In this document: positions 7,454 through 17,128 of the stretch, piece after piece
Numbering within the stretch: the stretch's first letter is position 1
How the letters are laid out: every line of letters starts with the position of its first letter
The notes under the pieces: generated by a model
Told to the model about the DNA's origin: nothing
Databases searched by the model: none
Seen by the model: only the letters and a program-made list of their open reading frames with translations
Made by a program: the position numbers and the translations under genes
Assembly: GCA_029210745.1 (NCBI GenBank)
Contig: JARGFI010000001.1
Coordinates: forward strand, 1 to 64,000
Length of the DNA stretch: 64,000 nt
Direction of reading: 5' to 3'
DNA from: Desulfuromonadales bacterium
GTDB lineage: Bacteria; Desulfobacterota; Desulfuromonadia; Desulfuromonadales; JAHYIW01

Positions 7454-8695
7454 ATGCGTTTCATCCATACCTCCGATATTCATCTCGGCAAAACCTACCG
7501 CAACTCCCAAGGTGAAGCCGAACGCTACAATGACTTCTTCACCTGCCTGGACGGGATCGTCGCCGACGCCGTCAAAGAACAGGTCGATGCGGTGCTGATC
7601 GGCGGCGACCTGTTTCACGTCGGTCAGATTCTGCCGAAAACCTTCGCCAAAACCATCGCAGCACTGCAACCGCTCAAGGACGCCGCTATCCCCTGTATCG
7701 CCATTGAAGGCAACCACGACTGGATTCACCGCCGCGACAGCATCTCGTGGATGGAGGCGCTGTCGCAGATGGGCTACATCAAACTGTTGCGCCCGTCCCG
7801 CACCGAGGATGGCGGCTACCGCTTCGATAGATTTGATGAAGAGACCGGCAGGGGCGGACATATCGAGATCGGCGGTGTCAATATCTACGGTCTCGGTTAT
7901 ATCGGCGCGCAGGCGGGGAGCCATGTCGCGCGCATCTGTGACGCGGTGACGAGCGAACGTAACCTGTTACTGTTTCATGTCGGTATCTGGACCTTTTCGC
8001 CGGTGGAGATCGGCAATATGCAGCCGGATGAGTCGCACCCCCTGGCGGAAACGTTCAACTATGTGGCTCTCGGCCACGGACATAAGCCGTATATCGTCGC
8101 TACGCCGGAAGGCAACCCCTACGCCTATAATCCCGGTGCGCCGGAACGGGTCAATTTCGGCGAACAGAAGTATGCCAAAGGCTACTACCTGGTGACCGTC
8201 ACGGACGCTGATTTCTCCGCCGAGTTCAAACCGACAACACCCCGGCCGATGGTTGTTGCGACTGTCAATCTGGAAGGGGCGGGCAACGTCGAGGAGGCGC
8301 TGGAGCGGTTCACCGCCAAGGTCAGGGAAAATCTGCCGGAAGGAGACGCCCGGCGGCCGCTGCTGGAACTGAAGCTGGTCGGCAAGGTGGCTTTTCATCC
8401 CTTTGAACTGGGGCGAGAGCGCTTGCGGATCGCTATCCATGAAATCTCCGATCCACTGCATGTCGAGATCAAAAATCATCTGTCGATGGTCAGTCATTCC
8501 GGTGCGGGGGATATCTCCAGGAAGAGCCTGGAAGAAATCGAAAATGAAGTCCTGCACGATCTGATCAAGACCGGCAGCGACTATCAGGGGCGTGAGGAAG
8601 AGCTGATTCGACTTTCCATCGCCCTGAAAAACGCTGTCCAAAAGGGCGTCGATGGCGACGAGCTGCTCGCCATTCTTGATGCGCGGAGGGATTGA
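7454..8695 (+). CDS. sbcD: SbcD/Mre11-like DNA repair exonuclease
   Basis: About 413 residues. I use ATG 7454 (MRFIHTSDIHLG); the track start at 7439 has no ribosome binding site. Metallophosphoesterase motifs are all present: HTSDIHLGK (I), LIGGDLFHVG (II), IEGNHDW (III, GNHD), then LLLFHVGIW and NYVALGHGHKPY (GHxH), which coordinate two Mn ions for nuclease activity. The C-terminal capping region is longer than in short Mre11 forms. It overlaps sbcC by a TGATG junction, so the two subunits are translationally coupled and form the SbcCD complex that opens hairpins and processes double-strand ends. Confidence 0.9.
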   Translation: MRFIHTSDIHLGKTYRNSQGEAERYNDFFTCLDGIVADAVKEQVDAVLIGGDLFHVGQILPKTFAKTIAALQPLKDAAIPCIAIEGNHDWIHRRDSISWMEALSQMGYIKLLRPSRTEDGGYRFDRFDEETGRGGHIEIGGVNIYGLGYIGAQAGSHVARICDAVTSERNLLLFHVGIWTFSPVEIGNMQPDESHPLAETFNYVALGHGHKPYIVATPEGNPYAYNPGAPERVNFGEQKYAKGYYLVTVTDADFSAEFKPTTPRPMVVATVNLEGAGNVEEALERFTAKVRENLPEGDARRPLLELKLVGKVAFHPFELGRERLRIAIHEISDPLHVEIKNHLSMVSHSGAGDISRKSLEEIENEVLHDLIKTGSDYQGREEELIRLSIALKNAVQKGVDGDELLAILDARRD

Positions 8696-11142
8696 TGCAG
8701 ATCCTCTCCATCACACTCAAGAACATCAAATCCCATCGTGATACAGAACTGACCTTTTCGCCGGGCATCAATGTCCTCTCCGGACCGAACGGAGCTGGCA
8801 AAAGCACCATCTTTGAAGCCATCGGCTACGCCCTGTTTGGCGTTGATGCGCAGAACTTTGTCGGTAACGTTGAGCGCTTCATCTCCATCGGTGCCAAAAG
8901 GGGCGAGATCGTTGTCGTCTTCCTGGTGGCCGAGGATGAGCACTACCGGGTCAGCCGCACCGTCGGGACGCCATCGAAATGGTTGCTCGCCAGGGAGGTC
9001 GGTGGCGAATTCGAAGTTGAAGAGCATAAGGACAGCAAGGAAACCGAGGCACGGCTGAAGGAGCTGCTCGGGCTGAACTCGGGACGTTCTCTGGCGGAAC
9101 AGTTTGAACTGGTCATCGGCCCGTTCCAGCATGAGTTTCTTGGTCCCTTTGTCATCAAGCAGCCGACCAGGCGACGTGACAAGTTTGACGAGATGCTTGG
9201 TATTGATACCTGGCGCAAGACGTTTAACGAGACCAAGGAGTTGGCCAGCGCCATCAAAGCGAAGATCGATATTCTTGAAAGCGCGATCGTCCCGCTGCGG
9301 GAACAGGTCGCCGAGCTTCCGCTGAAAAAAGACAAGCATAAGACGGCACAGGCCGATCTTGAACAGGCTGAGAGCAAGTTGGCTGCCCAACAGCAGCAGC
9401 TCAACGACTTGAGAACACTGCTGCTCGCCGTCGACAAACGTGAAAAAGACCTCAAGGCGCTGGAACAGGAGATCGAGACATTCAGGGAGCGGCTTCGTAA
9501 TGGCAGCGAAATGATCGGCAAGCAGAAGCTGCTGGTCGACGAGGCAGAAAAGGCCCACAAAATCATTGAAGCAGCTACGCCTGGAAAAAAGGCGTATGAA
9601 CAGGCCGAACTCCGCCTGAGCGAATTGCGCGAGCAGGTCAAAGTTCAGCGTCAGTTTGAGCAAGAGGCCGCTGAGCTCAAAAATCGGGTCGGGAAACTCG
9701 AAGAACGCTTCAAGGTCGAGACCCGATCGATTGAGAAAATCCGCGCGGAGCTCATTTTGGAAGAAAAAGCTCTGGATGAAGGGCATACCACTTTAGCGCT
9801 GGATAATGAACAAAAGGTCCTGGCTGATCGCCTGCCGGACATCCGCAAAAAACTTGAAGGAATACGCACGCAGCTTGGCCAGCTCGAAGGGCGTCGGGCG
9901 GGGTTGGCGGAGGGGAGTGAAAAGCTTGGCGAGGGGGCCTGTCCGTTTTTTCAGGAGCCTTGCCTTAATATCGCCGAAAGACCACCGGGCGATGTTTTTT
10001 TGACCAAATTTGCTGAACTGGATCAGGAGCGTCTACGTTTTCAGGGCGTAGTTGAGAAGCTCGAACAGGAAGAGAGCGCTGCAAGCAAGGCCAGCGATCA
10101 GGTCAAGGAGGTCACCGTCAAGCGCGCGGGACTGGAAGCACAGTTGGCAAGCCTGGCTGACCGCCGCAAGACGAACGAGAATAGCGCCGAAAAATTGGCT
10201 GAGCTGCACAAGGAACAAGAGATACTCAGGCTTGAACTGGCTGAAAAACAGAAGGTGCTGGAAAGTTACAGCCGCTTGCAATCCAACATCGAAATGGCTG
10301 AGCAGGAGAAGCAACAGCACCAGAGTGCTCGTGATCGTTTCGTTGCCAATCAGCAGCAGGCGACCGAATTGGATCAGCGTCGGGCTGACCTGGAAAAATT
10401 TACGAAGCACCTCAAACAGTTGCAGGACGATTTGGTTGTCAGGGAGGAAGCTGTTAGTCATGCGGCGAAGGCGTATGACGCTGCTGAACATGAGCAACTG
10501 CGCCAGCGGAAGGATGCTCTCTGGGGGGAGGTCAGCGCGCTCGGCCAGAAGGCCAAAAGTTTGGCCGACGATGTTTCCCGATTGTCTGCCGAGGTCGATA
10601 AGCTCAAACAGCTGGAAAAAAGTATTGCCGCCAAAAAAGAGCTGATCAAGTCATATAAGGAAAAGGAGGAGTTGGTCAAGTTCCTGCGCAACCGGGTCTT
10701 TCGCAACGTCTCGACCTACCTCTCCGAGCGTTTCCGTGAAGAGATCAGCCAACGCGCCAACCGCATCTATCGAATCATTGCCGAGGTCGACGAGGAACTG
10801 GCTTGGGGGGAGAACTACCGGATCATCTTAAGCGACATGGTCGACGGCGAGCTGCGCGAACGCTATGACGATCAACTCTCCGGCGGGCAGACGATGAGCG
10901 CGGTGGTTGCTCTGCGGCTGGCGATGTTGCAGACGATCGGTGCCCGGATCGCCTTTTTCGACGAACCGACCTCGAACCTTGATGCCGCGCGGCGTGAGAA
11001 CCTGGCTCAGGCATTTCGAGCGATCGATGTCGGTCAGGAAGAGGTCACCGAACATTGGTACGATCAACTCTTTTTAATCAGTCATGATGTGGCGTTTACC
11101 GAGGTCACGGATCAGATCATCCAGATTGGTGAGCAGTATTGA
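8695..11142 (+). CDS. sbcC: SbcC/Rad50-like ATPase
   Basis: About 815 residues. The N-terminal ATPase half has GPNGAGKST (Walker A, near residue 32) and the C-terminal half has LSGGQTMSAVVALRLA (signature) and IAFFDEPTSNLD (Walker B), separated by two long coiled-coil arms rich in Glu, Lys and Gln. The apex, near residues 415-430, reads GACPFFQEPCLNI: two cysteines spaced C-x6-C rather than the CxxC zinc hook of classic Rad50. The ATG overlaps the sbcD stop. At about 815 residues it is shorter than E. coli SbcC (over 1000), nearer to archaeal Rad50. It should act with SbcD as a DNA end-processing machine. Confidence 0.9.
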   Translation: MQILSITLKNIKSHRDTELTFSPGINVLSGPNGAGKSTIFEAIGYALFGVDAQNFVGNVERFISIGAKRGEIVVVFLVAEDEHYRVSRTVGTPSKWLLAREVGGEFEVEEHKDSKETEARLKELLGLNSGRSLAEQFELVIGPFQHEFLGPFVIKQPTRRRDKFDEMLGIDTWRKTFNETKELASAIKAKIDILESAIVPLREQVAELPLKKDKHKTAQADLEQAESKLAAQQQQLNDLRTLLLAVDKREKDLKALEQEIETFRERLRNGSEMIGKQKLLVDEAEKAHKIIEAATPGKKAYEQAELRLSELREQVKVQRQFEQEAAELKNRVGKLEERFKVETRSIEKIRAELILEEKALDEGHTTLALDNEQKVLADRLPDIRKKLEGIRTQLGQLEGRRAGLAEGSEKLGEGACPFFQEPCLNIAERPPGDVFLTKFAELDQERLRFQGVVEKLEQEESAASKASDQVKEVTVKRAGLEAQLASLADRRKTNENSAEKLAELHKEQEILRLELAEKQKVLESYSRLQSNIEMAEQEKQQHQSARDRFVANQQQATELDQRRADLEKFTKHLKQLQDDLVVREEAVSHAAKAYDAAEHEQLRQRKDALWGEVSALGQKAKSLADDVSRLSAEVDKLKQLEKSIAAKKELIKSYKEKEELVKFLRNRVFRNVSTYLSERFREEISQRANRIYRIIAEVDEELAWGENYRIILSDMVDGELRERYDDQLSGGQTMSAVVALRLAMLQTIGARIAFFDEPTSNLDAARRENLAQAFRAIDVGQEEVTEHWYDQLFLISHDVAFTEVTDQIIQIGEQY

Positions 11143-11268
11143 ATTGTCTGTTGATGTAGCCGGAAAACTTGCAACTCATCTTCATCAGAGTAAAAGGTGG
11201 CAGCAGATTTAAAAACCGGTTAGAATAATCGCTGTCTGAACATAAACCCTTAAAAATCAAATGAGTAT

Positions 11269-12498
11269 ATGTGCGCATTCGCTAACCTATTTCTGACTTT
11301 GTTCCTCTTTGACGGTGTCGTATCGCTGCTCGATGAGCTGATCATCCTGCTCTTCAGCACGTCGCTGCTGACCCTGCTACGCCAACCGCTGGCATTGCTG
11401 GTTACCGTGTTGGTTATCCCGCTGTTTATTGGTCTGGCAATCAATCAGCGTCTGCCAAAGAGGATTTTTTTACCGCAAATTGCCTTTATCATCTGGTCCT
11501 TTGCCAGTCTCTGGCCGCTTCCGGCAATCATCGGCTCTCAGCCAACCGCGTTGCTGGCAGCAGCAGCGCAGGTGCTGCTCGGGATGTTGCCGTTGGTCAT
11601 GGTGCGCCGACGGTTGCGGCGTCGCTGGGAACTGCGCCGGGAGCTGTTTGCGCGCCCCACCTTTAATCGCCGTTATTTCATCAAGTTTACCGCGACCAGC
11701 CTGATCTCGGTGCCGTTTGTGCTGTTGCTGACCGGATGGTTGATGGCCTGTTATCTGGTTTATCACCAGTCAGGCGGTTTTGTGCGGCTGGCCACTGATG
11801 GTCTGTATATGGTTGAGCGAGACTATGTCCGTGAGGGGAAAACGATTCGGCTGAGCAGTATGATTCACGTTGGTGATCGGGCTTTTTACGATGAGATGGC
11901 AAGAGCAAAAGGTGCCGGACGCACGGTCATCCTGGTCGAAGGGGTAACGGATCGCGATGGACGCCTGGTTCATGCCTTCAACTATATGGGGCTGGCGGGA
12001 GTGCTTGGGCTGAGTTCGCAGGAAAGTATGGCCATGGATGGCCGCTTGCTCACTGCCGGTGAATTTGATACTCCTGAGTTTGTCGCGGCGGGGCAGAATC
12101 GTCCGGATATTATTATTGCCGACCTTGATATCAGCGATTTTAATGTTGTGACCATCAATTTTTTCAATACGCTGGGGATTCATCTGCGTGACGGTGAGTC
12201 GTTTATCGACGGTTTTAAATCGTTTTTACTCTGGTCTAATGAAAATATGACCCCTGCAATGAATGCGACGATCACTGCGGATATCATTGATAAACGCAAC
12301 GCTGCGGTCGATGCCTGGCTGTCGAAAGTACTCGGTTACTATGACACGGTATTGATTCCGTGGGGCGCACTGCATATGGCGGGGATCGAGCAGGCTGTCA
12401 TCAGGCGCGGATTTCAGCCGATCACCAGTGAGGAACGACTCAGTATCGATTTTAGCACATTGCCATACAGAGCATTTTTCGATGCATTACAACAGTGA
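11269..12498 (+). CDS. Membrane protein with TraB/TIKI-like domain
   Basis: About 409 residues. The first 120 residues hold four or so hydrophobic helices and an Arg-rich loop (MVRRRLRRRWELRREL), followed by another helix at about 145-165. The remainder is soluble and may face the periplasm. It carries SSMIHVGDRAFYDEMA, VILVEGVTDRDG and near the C-terminus VLIPWGALHMAGIEQAVIRRGFQ. These resemble the GxxH, ExG and WGAxHxxG spacing of TraB/PrgY/TIKI family proteins, which are thought to be metal-dependent proteases or pheromone shut-down factors. The match is by motif only, so I give moderate confidence. The gene stands alone, 126 bases after sbcC and convergent with the next gene. Confidence 0.55.
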   Translation: MCAFANLFLTLFLFDGVVSLLDELIILLFSTSLLTLLRQPLALLVTVLVIPLFIGLAINQRLPKRIFLPQIAFIIWSFASLWPLPAIIGSQPTALLAAAAQVLLGMLPLVMVRRRLRRRWELRRELFARPTFNRRYFIKFTATSLISVPFVLLLTGWLMACYLVYHQSGGFVRLATDGLYMVERDYVREGKTIRLSSMIHVGDRAFYDEMARAKGAGRTVILVEGVTDRDGRLVHAFNYMGLAGVLGLSSQESMAMDGRLLTAGEFDTPEFVAAGQNRPDIIIADLDISDFNVVTINFFNTLGIHLRDGESFIDGFKSFLLWSNENMTPAMNATITADIIDKRNAAVDAWLSKVLGYYDTVLIPWGALHMAGIEQAVIRRGFQPITSEERLSIDFSTLPYRAFFDALQQ

Positions 12499-12550
12499 TT
12501 TTCCGCTAATCTTCCAAATGGCTTGATGGTCAACGGTGCCGCTTTTCGCG

Positions 12551-14107
12551 TTACCGATATTGACCTTCCAGGATGGCGCAAAGTGCCTGTCCGACCAGTT
12601 TCTCGTTATCATCATTCGTTTCAATTTCTACCGGGTTTTCTGCCGGGCTTATTGGCTCAAAATGTTCACGTTGTTGCCGGTAGAGTTCCGGGCGACCATC
12701 GGAGATGTCGGTTCCCGCGCGATGCCGTGCAGCAAGGCGTTGCAACGCCACTTTCGAACGACAATGCAGGTGCAACAAATGACATGGCAACCGATGACGT
12801 CGGGCTTCGTCCCGGAATGCGTCGCGCTCGGCCCGGCGCGAAAATGACGCATCAACAATGACTGTTTGCCCCTTTGCCAAAGCGGTACCTGCCAGTTCAC
12901 GCATGTGTCGGTAGGTCAGTTCACTGATTGAATCTGAATAGATACCGGCACCGAAAGCGGATTTATTTGTATCACGAGAATTGACGACCAGCCCTTTGCG
13001 AATCTGGTCAGAGCGGAGCAACAGCGCTCTTGATGAGCGGGTCAGTGACCGGGCAAGGGTGCTCTTGCCAACGCCCATCAGGCCGCTGACCAGCACCAGA
13101 GACGGCTGACACATATCCCCCAGAGCAAGATTAAAGTAACGTCGCGCGCGTTGACTGGCGCGGTTGCGGACAGCGTCCGGGACATCACGGTCCGCGCTCA
13201 GAAACGATTCGACCTTGCCGCGCACCCAGGCGCGATAGACCCGATAGAAGCGCAGCAGCTCAGCGGTGAGCTCCATGGTGACCTTGTGTTGATAGGCTGC
13301 AAGCAGCGCGTTGGCCAGATCGGCCCGGTCGCGGTACTCCAGATCCATGATTAAAAAGGCCAGTTCATCGGCAATGTCAATCTGTCGGAAGCGCAGGTTG
13401 AACTCAATGCAGTCGTAGATTTGAATCGGATCGGTCAGACAGATATGCTCCGCATGAAGGTCGCCGTGCAGCTCGCGAATGAAGCCGGATTGCTCACGCT
13501 GTCGTAAAACTCGGCGGTGATGGCGATAGAAATTTGCCAGCCAGAAGCGCAGACACCTGATGCCGCAGGCGGGCAATGTGGTCCCCAGGTATGGCCGGGT
13601 CTGGGTGATATTCTCACGCCAGTTACCCCTCATCGTGCTGCAAAAAACCGGTGCTGGCGGATGGACCGGTGGTGCGGCTTGATGAAAGTCGACCAGCTGC
13701 CCTGCCAGGCGCACCATCTCCGCTGCGAGGTGCGGTGCATCGTTCTCAATCAGATCATCGAGCATCCGTTCACGGGGGAGACGTTTCATCATTACCGCAT
13801 ACTCAACGACCTCTCCGGCACCGTTGATCGTGTAGTGTCCGTCAGCGCAGTTAATGGTCACGACAGTCAGATAGGTGTCAGGCGCGTAACGGCTGTTGAG
13901 CCGCAGCTCTTCCTTGCAATAATGATGGCGCTGATCGAGGGTCGTGAAATCCAGAAAGCCGAGATCAAGCGATTTTTTGAGCTTGTAAACGTACTGGTCA
14001 GTCAGATAGAGCCGTGAAATATGTGTTTCCTGAAACTCGACATGCGTGGTGGGGTGAGGGTAGGTGCGCGGTGTCAGTAACGCCTGGTGAAGTGCTGTCG
14101 TGGTCAT
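12551..14107 (-). CDS. Bifunctional APH-like / P-loop kinase protein (AAA family ATPase)
   Basis: About 518 residues. The start is ATG 14107 behind ACGGAG; the track's TTG at 14137 is less likely. The first 330 residues resemble aminoglycoside phosphotransferase-like kinases: VYKLKKSLDLGFLDF at the start, then the catalytic loop ELHGDLHAEHICL and metal-binding YDCIEFN. The last 180 residues form a P-loop kinase domain: LVLVSGLMGVGKSTLARSL, later TVIVDASFSRRAERDAFRDEAR and a Lid-like segment AARHRAGTDISDGR. This fusion (COG2187 plus COG0645) is widespread in environmental bacteria; no substrate is established. Single gene on the minus strand, divergent from asmA. Confidence 0.82.
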   Translation of the reverse strand: MTTTALHQALLTPRTYPHPTTHVEFQETHISRLYLTDQYVYKLKKSLDLGFLDFTTLDQRHHYCKEELRLNSRYAPDTYLTVVTINCADGHYTINGAGEVVEYAVMMKRLPRERMLDDLIENDAPHLAAEMVRLAGQLVDFHQAAPPVHPPAPVFCSTMRGNWRENITQTRPYLGTTLPACGIRCLRFWLANFYRHHRRVLRQREQSGFIRELHGDLHAEHICLTDPIQIYDCIEFNLRFRQIDIADELAFLIMDLEYRDRADLANALLAAYQHKVTMELTAELLRFYRVYRAWVRGKVESFLSADRDVPDAVRNRASQRARRYFNLALGDMCQPSLVLVSGLMGVGKSTLARSLTRSSRALLLRSDQIRKGLVVNSRDTNKSAFGAGIYSDSISELTYRHMRELAGTALAKGQTVIVDASFSRRAERDAFRDEARRHRLPCHLLHLHCRSKVALQRLAARHRAGTDISDGRPELYRQQREHFEPISPAENPVEIETNDDNEKLVGQALCAILEGQYR

Positions 14108-14270
14108 CGGCGGCTCCGTTGCTCTGCTGTTCTCCAACCTTTAACAGACGTTTTGCTGCTGTCAAACCGAAGCTGTTTTTCATCTTTGGCTGGCAGGCAG
14201 AAAAGTTGATTGATTTTTGCTGCTGAACCTGTAGTCTTGGAGAAATTATGATTAGCGAAAGGCCTTTGTA

Positions 14271-16049
14271 ATGCGAAAATTGAGGAAAATAGTGTTGCTT
14301 TGTTTAGCTGCTTTAAGTGCGGTGGTGTTCGGAAGTCTCCTGCTTGTTTATCTGTTGATTACTCCCGAGCGGGTTCGCGAGACGCTTGTACCGCTGGCGG
14401 AGAATGAGCTTGGACGTGAGGTCAGCCTCGGTGAGATCGATATCAGCCTCTGGTCGGGAATCCGTCTGCGTGAGCTGAAAGTGGCTGAAGCGGACGGTAA
14501 AAACACATTTCTCTCGATTGATGAGCTGGTTTTACGTTACCGCTTCTGGCCCCTGTTGCGGTTACGGGTCGTGGTCGATGAAGCACGTTTATCCGGTGCG
14601 CGTGTGTCGCTGATCAAGCTGCCTGATGGGGCGTTCAACTTTTCAAGTTTGGTAAAATCGTCTGCTGAAGGCACCGCGCCAAAAGAGGAAAAGCTGCCGG
14701 GGCAGGGCACTGATTCGAGCGACAACTCGTTTGATTTGCAGATTGCAACGATTGCTCTGAACAACTGCGCACTCAACTACGAAGATCGTTCCACGGGGGT
14801 TGCTCAGGCACCGTTGAAAGTTGATCAATTTAATTTACTGATTCATGATTTTTCCTTGACGGAAGCATTCAATTTCAAAGCAGATACGAAGGTCAATGGT
14901 GAATCTGTCGCCGTCCAGGGGGAGATGTCGTTGAAGAAGCCTGGCATCAGTATGTCATCGTTATTGCAGGTTCGTGACCAGCAAGTTGATTTAACGCTGA
15001 AGATTCACGATCTACAGTCGCAACCGTTGCAGGTTGATTGGCAGGCATCCGCCGCAACGCTTGATCTTGACCGTTTATTGCAATCTGCAGCCACCACCTC
15101 AAACGAAACACCATCGCAACGCGCTACTGCAACGGCAGTCCCGGCCGCTGAAGAGATTGGACCGTTTGATCTGCCGCTGCGGATGCAGGGTAAAGTCAAA
15201 ATCAGCAAAATCCAGCGACAGCAAATAGTGATGACCGATTTTGTCAGCAAAGTGAATTTGATTAACAATGTTTTTACCCTTGAAACGTTGACTGCACGAG
15301 TTGCAGAAGGAGGTGTGTCTGCTCAAGCGTCGATTGATCTTGGGCGCAAGGGGCTGGCATACACGCCCTCATTCACTGTTGACAAGGTCCAGGCGGCGTC
15401 TTTTGTCACCATGTTTTATCCCGCTTTGACCGGCATGGTGAATGGTTCGCTATCGCTTTCAGCGCAGCTCTTTGCGACCGGAACGCAACTTGATACGATG
15501 AAAAAGACCCTTTCAGGGGACGGCAAGTTTGCCTTGAACGATGGTCAATTAACCGGGACGGCACTGATTAACGGATTGGCCGAAATGATTGGTGAAGAGC
15601 GACTCAAAACGCTGGAGTGCGATGATTTCTCCGGCAATTTCAAGATTGATAACGGCAAAGTGAACATTACCAGCAGTTACCGTGGCAGTGACCTGGAAAT
15701 GACTCCGCTCGGCTCGATCGGACTCGATGAAAGCATCGCCCTTCGTCTCGATACAAGGGTGTCTCCAGCGGTGATGAGCAAGATTGGAAGGAAGAATACC
15801 CTCGGGCGGCTGTTGAGCGATGATCGCGGATGGGGGATCGTCCCCTTGCGAATCAGCGGGACGTTGACCGACCCCAGGTTTAAACTCGACTCAAAAGGAG
15901 CGCGTGAGCAGCTCAAACGTCAGGCGACCGAAAAAATCCTTGAAAAACTTGACGAAAAGCTGGATAAAAAACTTGGTGGGGATGGGGGGCAGGGGAGTGC
16001 CTCTCGTACCCGGATTAAAAACACTTTGAAAGATTTATTTGGCAATTAA
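14271..16049 (+). CDS. AsmA family protein
   Basis: About 592 residues. One N-terminal membrane helix (IVLLCLAALSAVVFGSLLLVYLL) is followed by ITPERVRETLVPLAENELGREVSLGEIDISLWSGIRLRELKV, the typical AsmA opening, and long beta-rich stretches that fit the repeating-beta-groove fold of AsmA-like proteins. The C-terminal block (FALNDGQLTGTALINGLAEMIGEERLKTLECDDFSGNFKIDNGKV...) is also typical. Members are anchored in the inner membrane and span the periplasm; several have been tied to phospholipid transport to the outer membrane. The tail after residue 545 is Lys- and Asp-rich. No co-transcribed partner with an obvious link is visible; the ferritin-like gene follows 42 bases later. Confidence 0.85.
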   Translation: MRKLRKIVLLCLAALSAVVFGSLLLVYLLITPERVRETLVPLAENELGREVSLGEIDISLWSGIRLRELKVAEADGKNTFLSIDELVLRYRFWPLLRLRVVVDEARLSGARVSLIKLPDGAFNFSSLVKSSAEGTAPKEEKLPGQGTDSSDNSFDLQIATIALNNCALNYEDRSTGVAQAPLKVDQFNLLIHDFSLTEAFNFKADTKVNGESVAVQGEMSLKKPGISMSSLLQVRDQQVDLTLKIHDLQSQPLQVDWQASAATLDLDRLLQSAATTSNETPSQRATATAVPAAEEIGPFDLPLRMQGKVKISKIQRQQIVMTDFVSKVNLINNVFTLETLTARVAEGGVSAQASIDLGRKGLAYTPSFTVDKVQAASFVTMFYPALTGMVNGSLSLSAQLFATGTQLDTMKKTLSGDGKFALNDGQLTGTALINGLAEMIGEERLKTLECDDFSGNFKIDNGKVNITSSYRGSDLEMTPLGSIGLDESIALRLDTRVSPAVMSKIGRKNTLGRLLSDDRGWGIVPLRISGTLTDPRFKLDSKGAREQLKRQATEKILEKLDEKLDKKLGGDGGQGSASRTRIKNTLKDLFGN

Positions 16050-16091
16050 CTGATGCACTCATGTGCAATCAACGATACGGGAGTCTTGTAT

Positions 16092-16586
16092 ATGTCGGGA
16101 ATTGATCAGTTCAGCGGCTATGAAGTTATTCGCGCCGCAATGGAAGTTGAAAAAAAGGGACGCGATTTTTACCGTGCGATGGTTCAGCGTGCGGGCGATA
16201 CGGTGGCAAAAAATGTTTTTATCCAACTGGCCGATGATGAAATTCAGCACCTCAAGACGCTGAACACGCTGCTGGAAAAATATCAGGACAGCTCTTTTTG
16301 GGAGCAGGAGCCCGAGTTTGTTCCGTATCTGCGTTTGTTTAATGAGGAGGCCACCTTTCCCTCCGTTGACGCACTTGATGAGGCATTGCAAGGGGAACAT
16401 CCCGACCTTGCGGCTATCGACCTGGCTGTAGCGGCGGAAAGAAAGTTTGCCAATTTCTTTACCCGCGTCACCGCGATTGCCAAAACGGCGGAAGGGACCA
16501 AGGCGTTCAAGTGGCTGGCAGAGGAAGAAGAGCGGCATGCGCAGCTGTTGCTGGGACGTCGTTCCTTTCTGCTTCGGGCCTCCTGA
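16092..16586 (+). CDS. Ferritin-like (rubrerythrin-type) diiron protein
   Basis: About 164 residues from ATG 16092, which has GGGAG upstream; the track start at 16053 adds 13 residues without support. The four-helix ferritin-like pattern is visible: AAMEVEKKGRDFYRAMVQRA with its first Glu ligand, LADDEIQHLKTLNTLL (ExxH pair), a DLAVAAERKFANFFTRV helix and WLAEEEERHAQLLLGR (second ExxH pair). No rubredoxin Cys4 domain is attached, so it is an erythrin-like or YciE-like diiron protein, probably a peroxide-scavenging or iron-handling enzyme of anaerobes. No partner is evident; it lies between asmA and a small membrane protein. Confidence 0.82.
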   Translation: MSGIDQFSGYEVIRAAMEVEKKGRDFYRAMVQRAGDTVAKNVFIQLADDEIQHLKTLNTLLEKYQDSSFWEQEPEFVPYLRLFNEEATFPSVDALDEALQGEHPDLAAIDLAVAAERKFANFFTRVTAIAKTAEGTKAFKWLAEEEERHAQLLLGRRSFLLRAS

Positions 16587-16680
16587 TCCTTCGTTAACCT
16601 CGATAAGAGAGATTTTTTGACGTGCAATCTGTCTGCTTTGTGATTAAAATGACATAAACGTCTCGTCGTCGAGGTGGCTT

Positions 16681-17055
16681 ATGTTCGGAATTGAAACCGT
16701 GTTAAATGTCCCGTTTATGATGGGAGTGTTCGCGTTTTTCGTTGTCTGCGTGTCGTTACTCAGGCTATTGAATGATCAGGAATTTTATCGACTCACCTCC
16801 ATGAAACGCTGCTGGGGGCGCAAGCCTGGCATCGTTCTTCATTTTATGACGAATGTGTGCCTGCCCCTGATCTGCGGCGTGGTGTTTTTGACTCAAGGTA
16901 TTGTTGCTTTTGCAGAATACCGGAATGCCCCCCGTTCATCGTTCAGCCGTTCAGTCGAATCTTTCGTTACCATTGAAAGTCAGCGGATCATCATCGCCGC
17001 TGCGGTCATGTCTGTCGATTTTCTTCTCGTGAATGAGTATCACATCGCACCTTGA
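16681..17055 (+). CDS. Small membrane protein of unknown function
   Basis: About 124 residues, start ATG behind GAGGTGG. Three hydrophobic stretches are visible at about 11-27 (PFMMGVFAFFVVCVSLL), 57-75 (CLPLICGVVFLTQGIVAFA) and 100-118 (IIIAAAVMSVDFLLV). A basic, Trp- and Cys-containing loop (SMKRCWGRKPG) lies between the first two. I do not recognise the family. The stop codon overlaps the -35 element of the htpG promoter, so it is transcribed separately from htpG. Confidence 0.55.
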   Translation: MFGIETVLNVPFMMGVFAFFVVCVSLLRLLNDQEFYRLTSMKRCWGRKPGIVLHFMTNVCLPLICGVVFLTQGIVAFAEYRNAPRSSFSRSVESFVTIESQRIIIAAAVMSVDFLLVNEYHIAP

Positions 17056-17080
17056 CAAAATATCTTTGCATTACTATCTT
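17052..17080 (+). promoter_or_regulatory. Sigma-70 type promoter of htpG
   Basis: TTGACA at 17052-17057, a 17-base spacer and TATCTT at 17075-17080 fit the vegetative promoter consensus well. The expected start would fall near 17087, leaving a leader of about 40 bases with GAAGGAG before htpG. No CIRCE or sigma-32 pattern was seen. Confidence 0.65.
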
Positions 17081-17128
17081 CACGCTGAAATGTTGAAAAT
17101 CATTATTGCTTGAAGGAGAAAATGCAAA

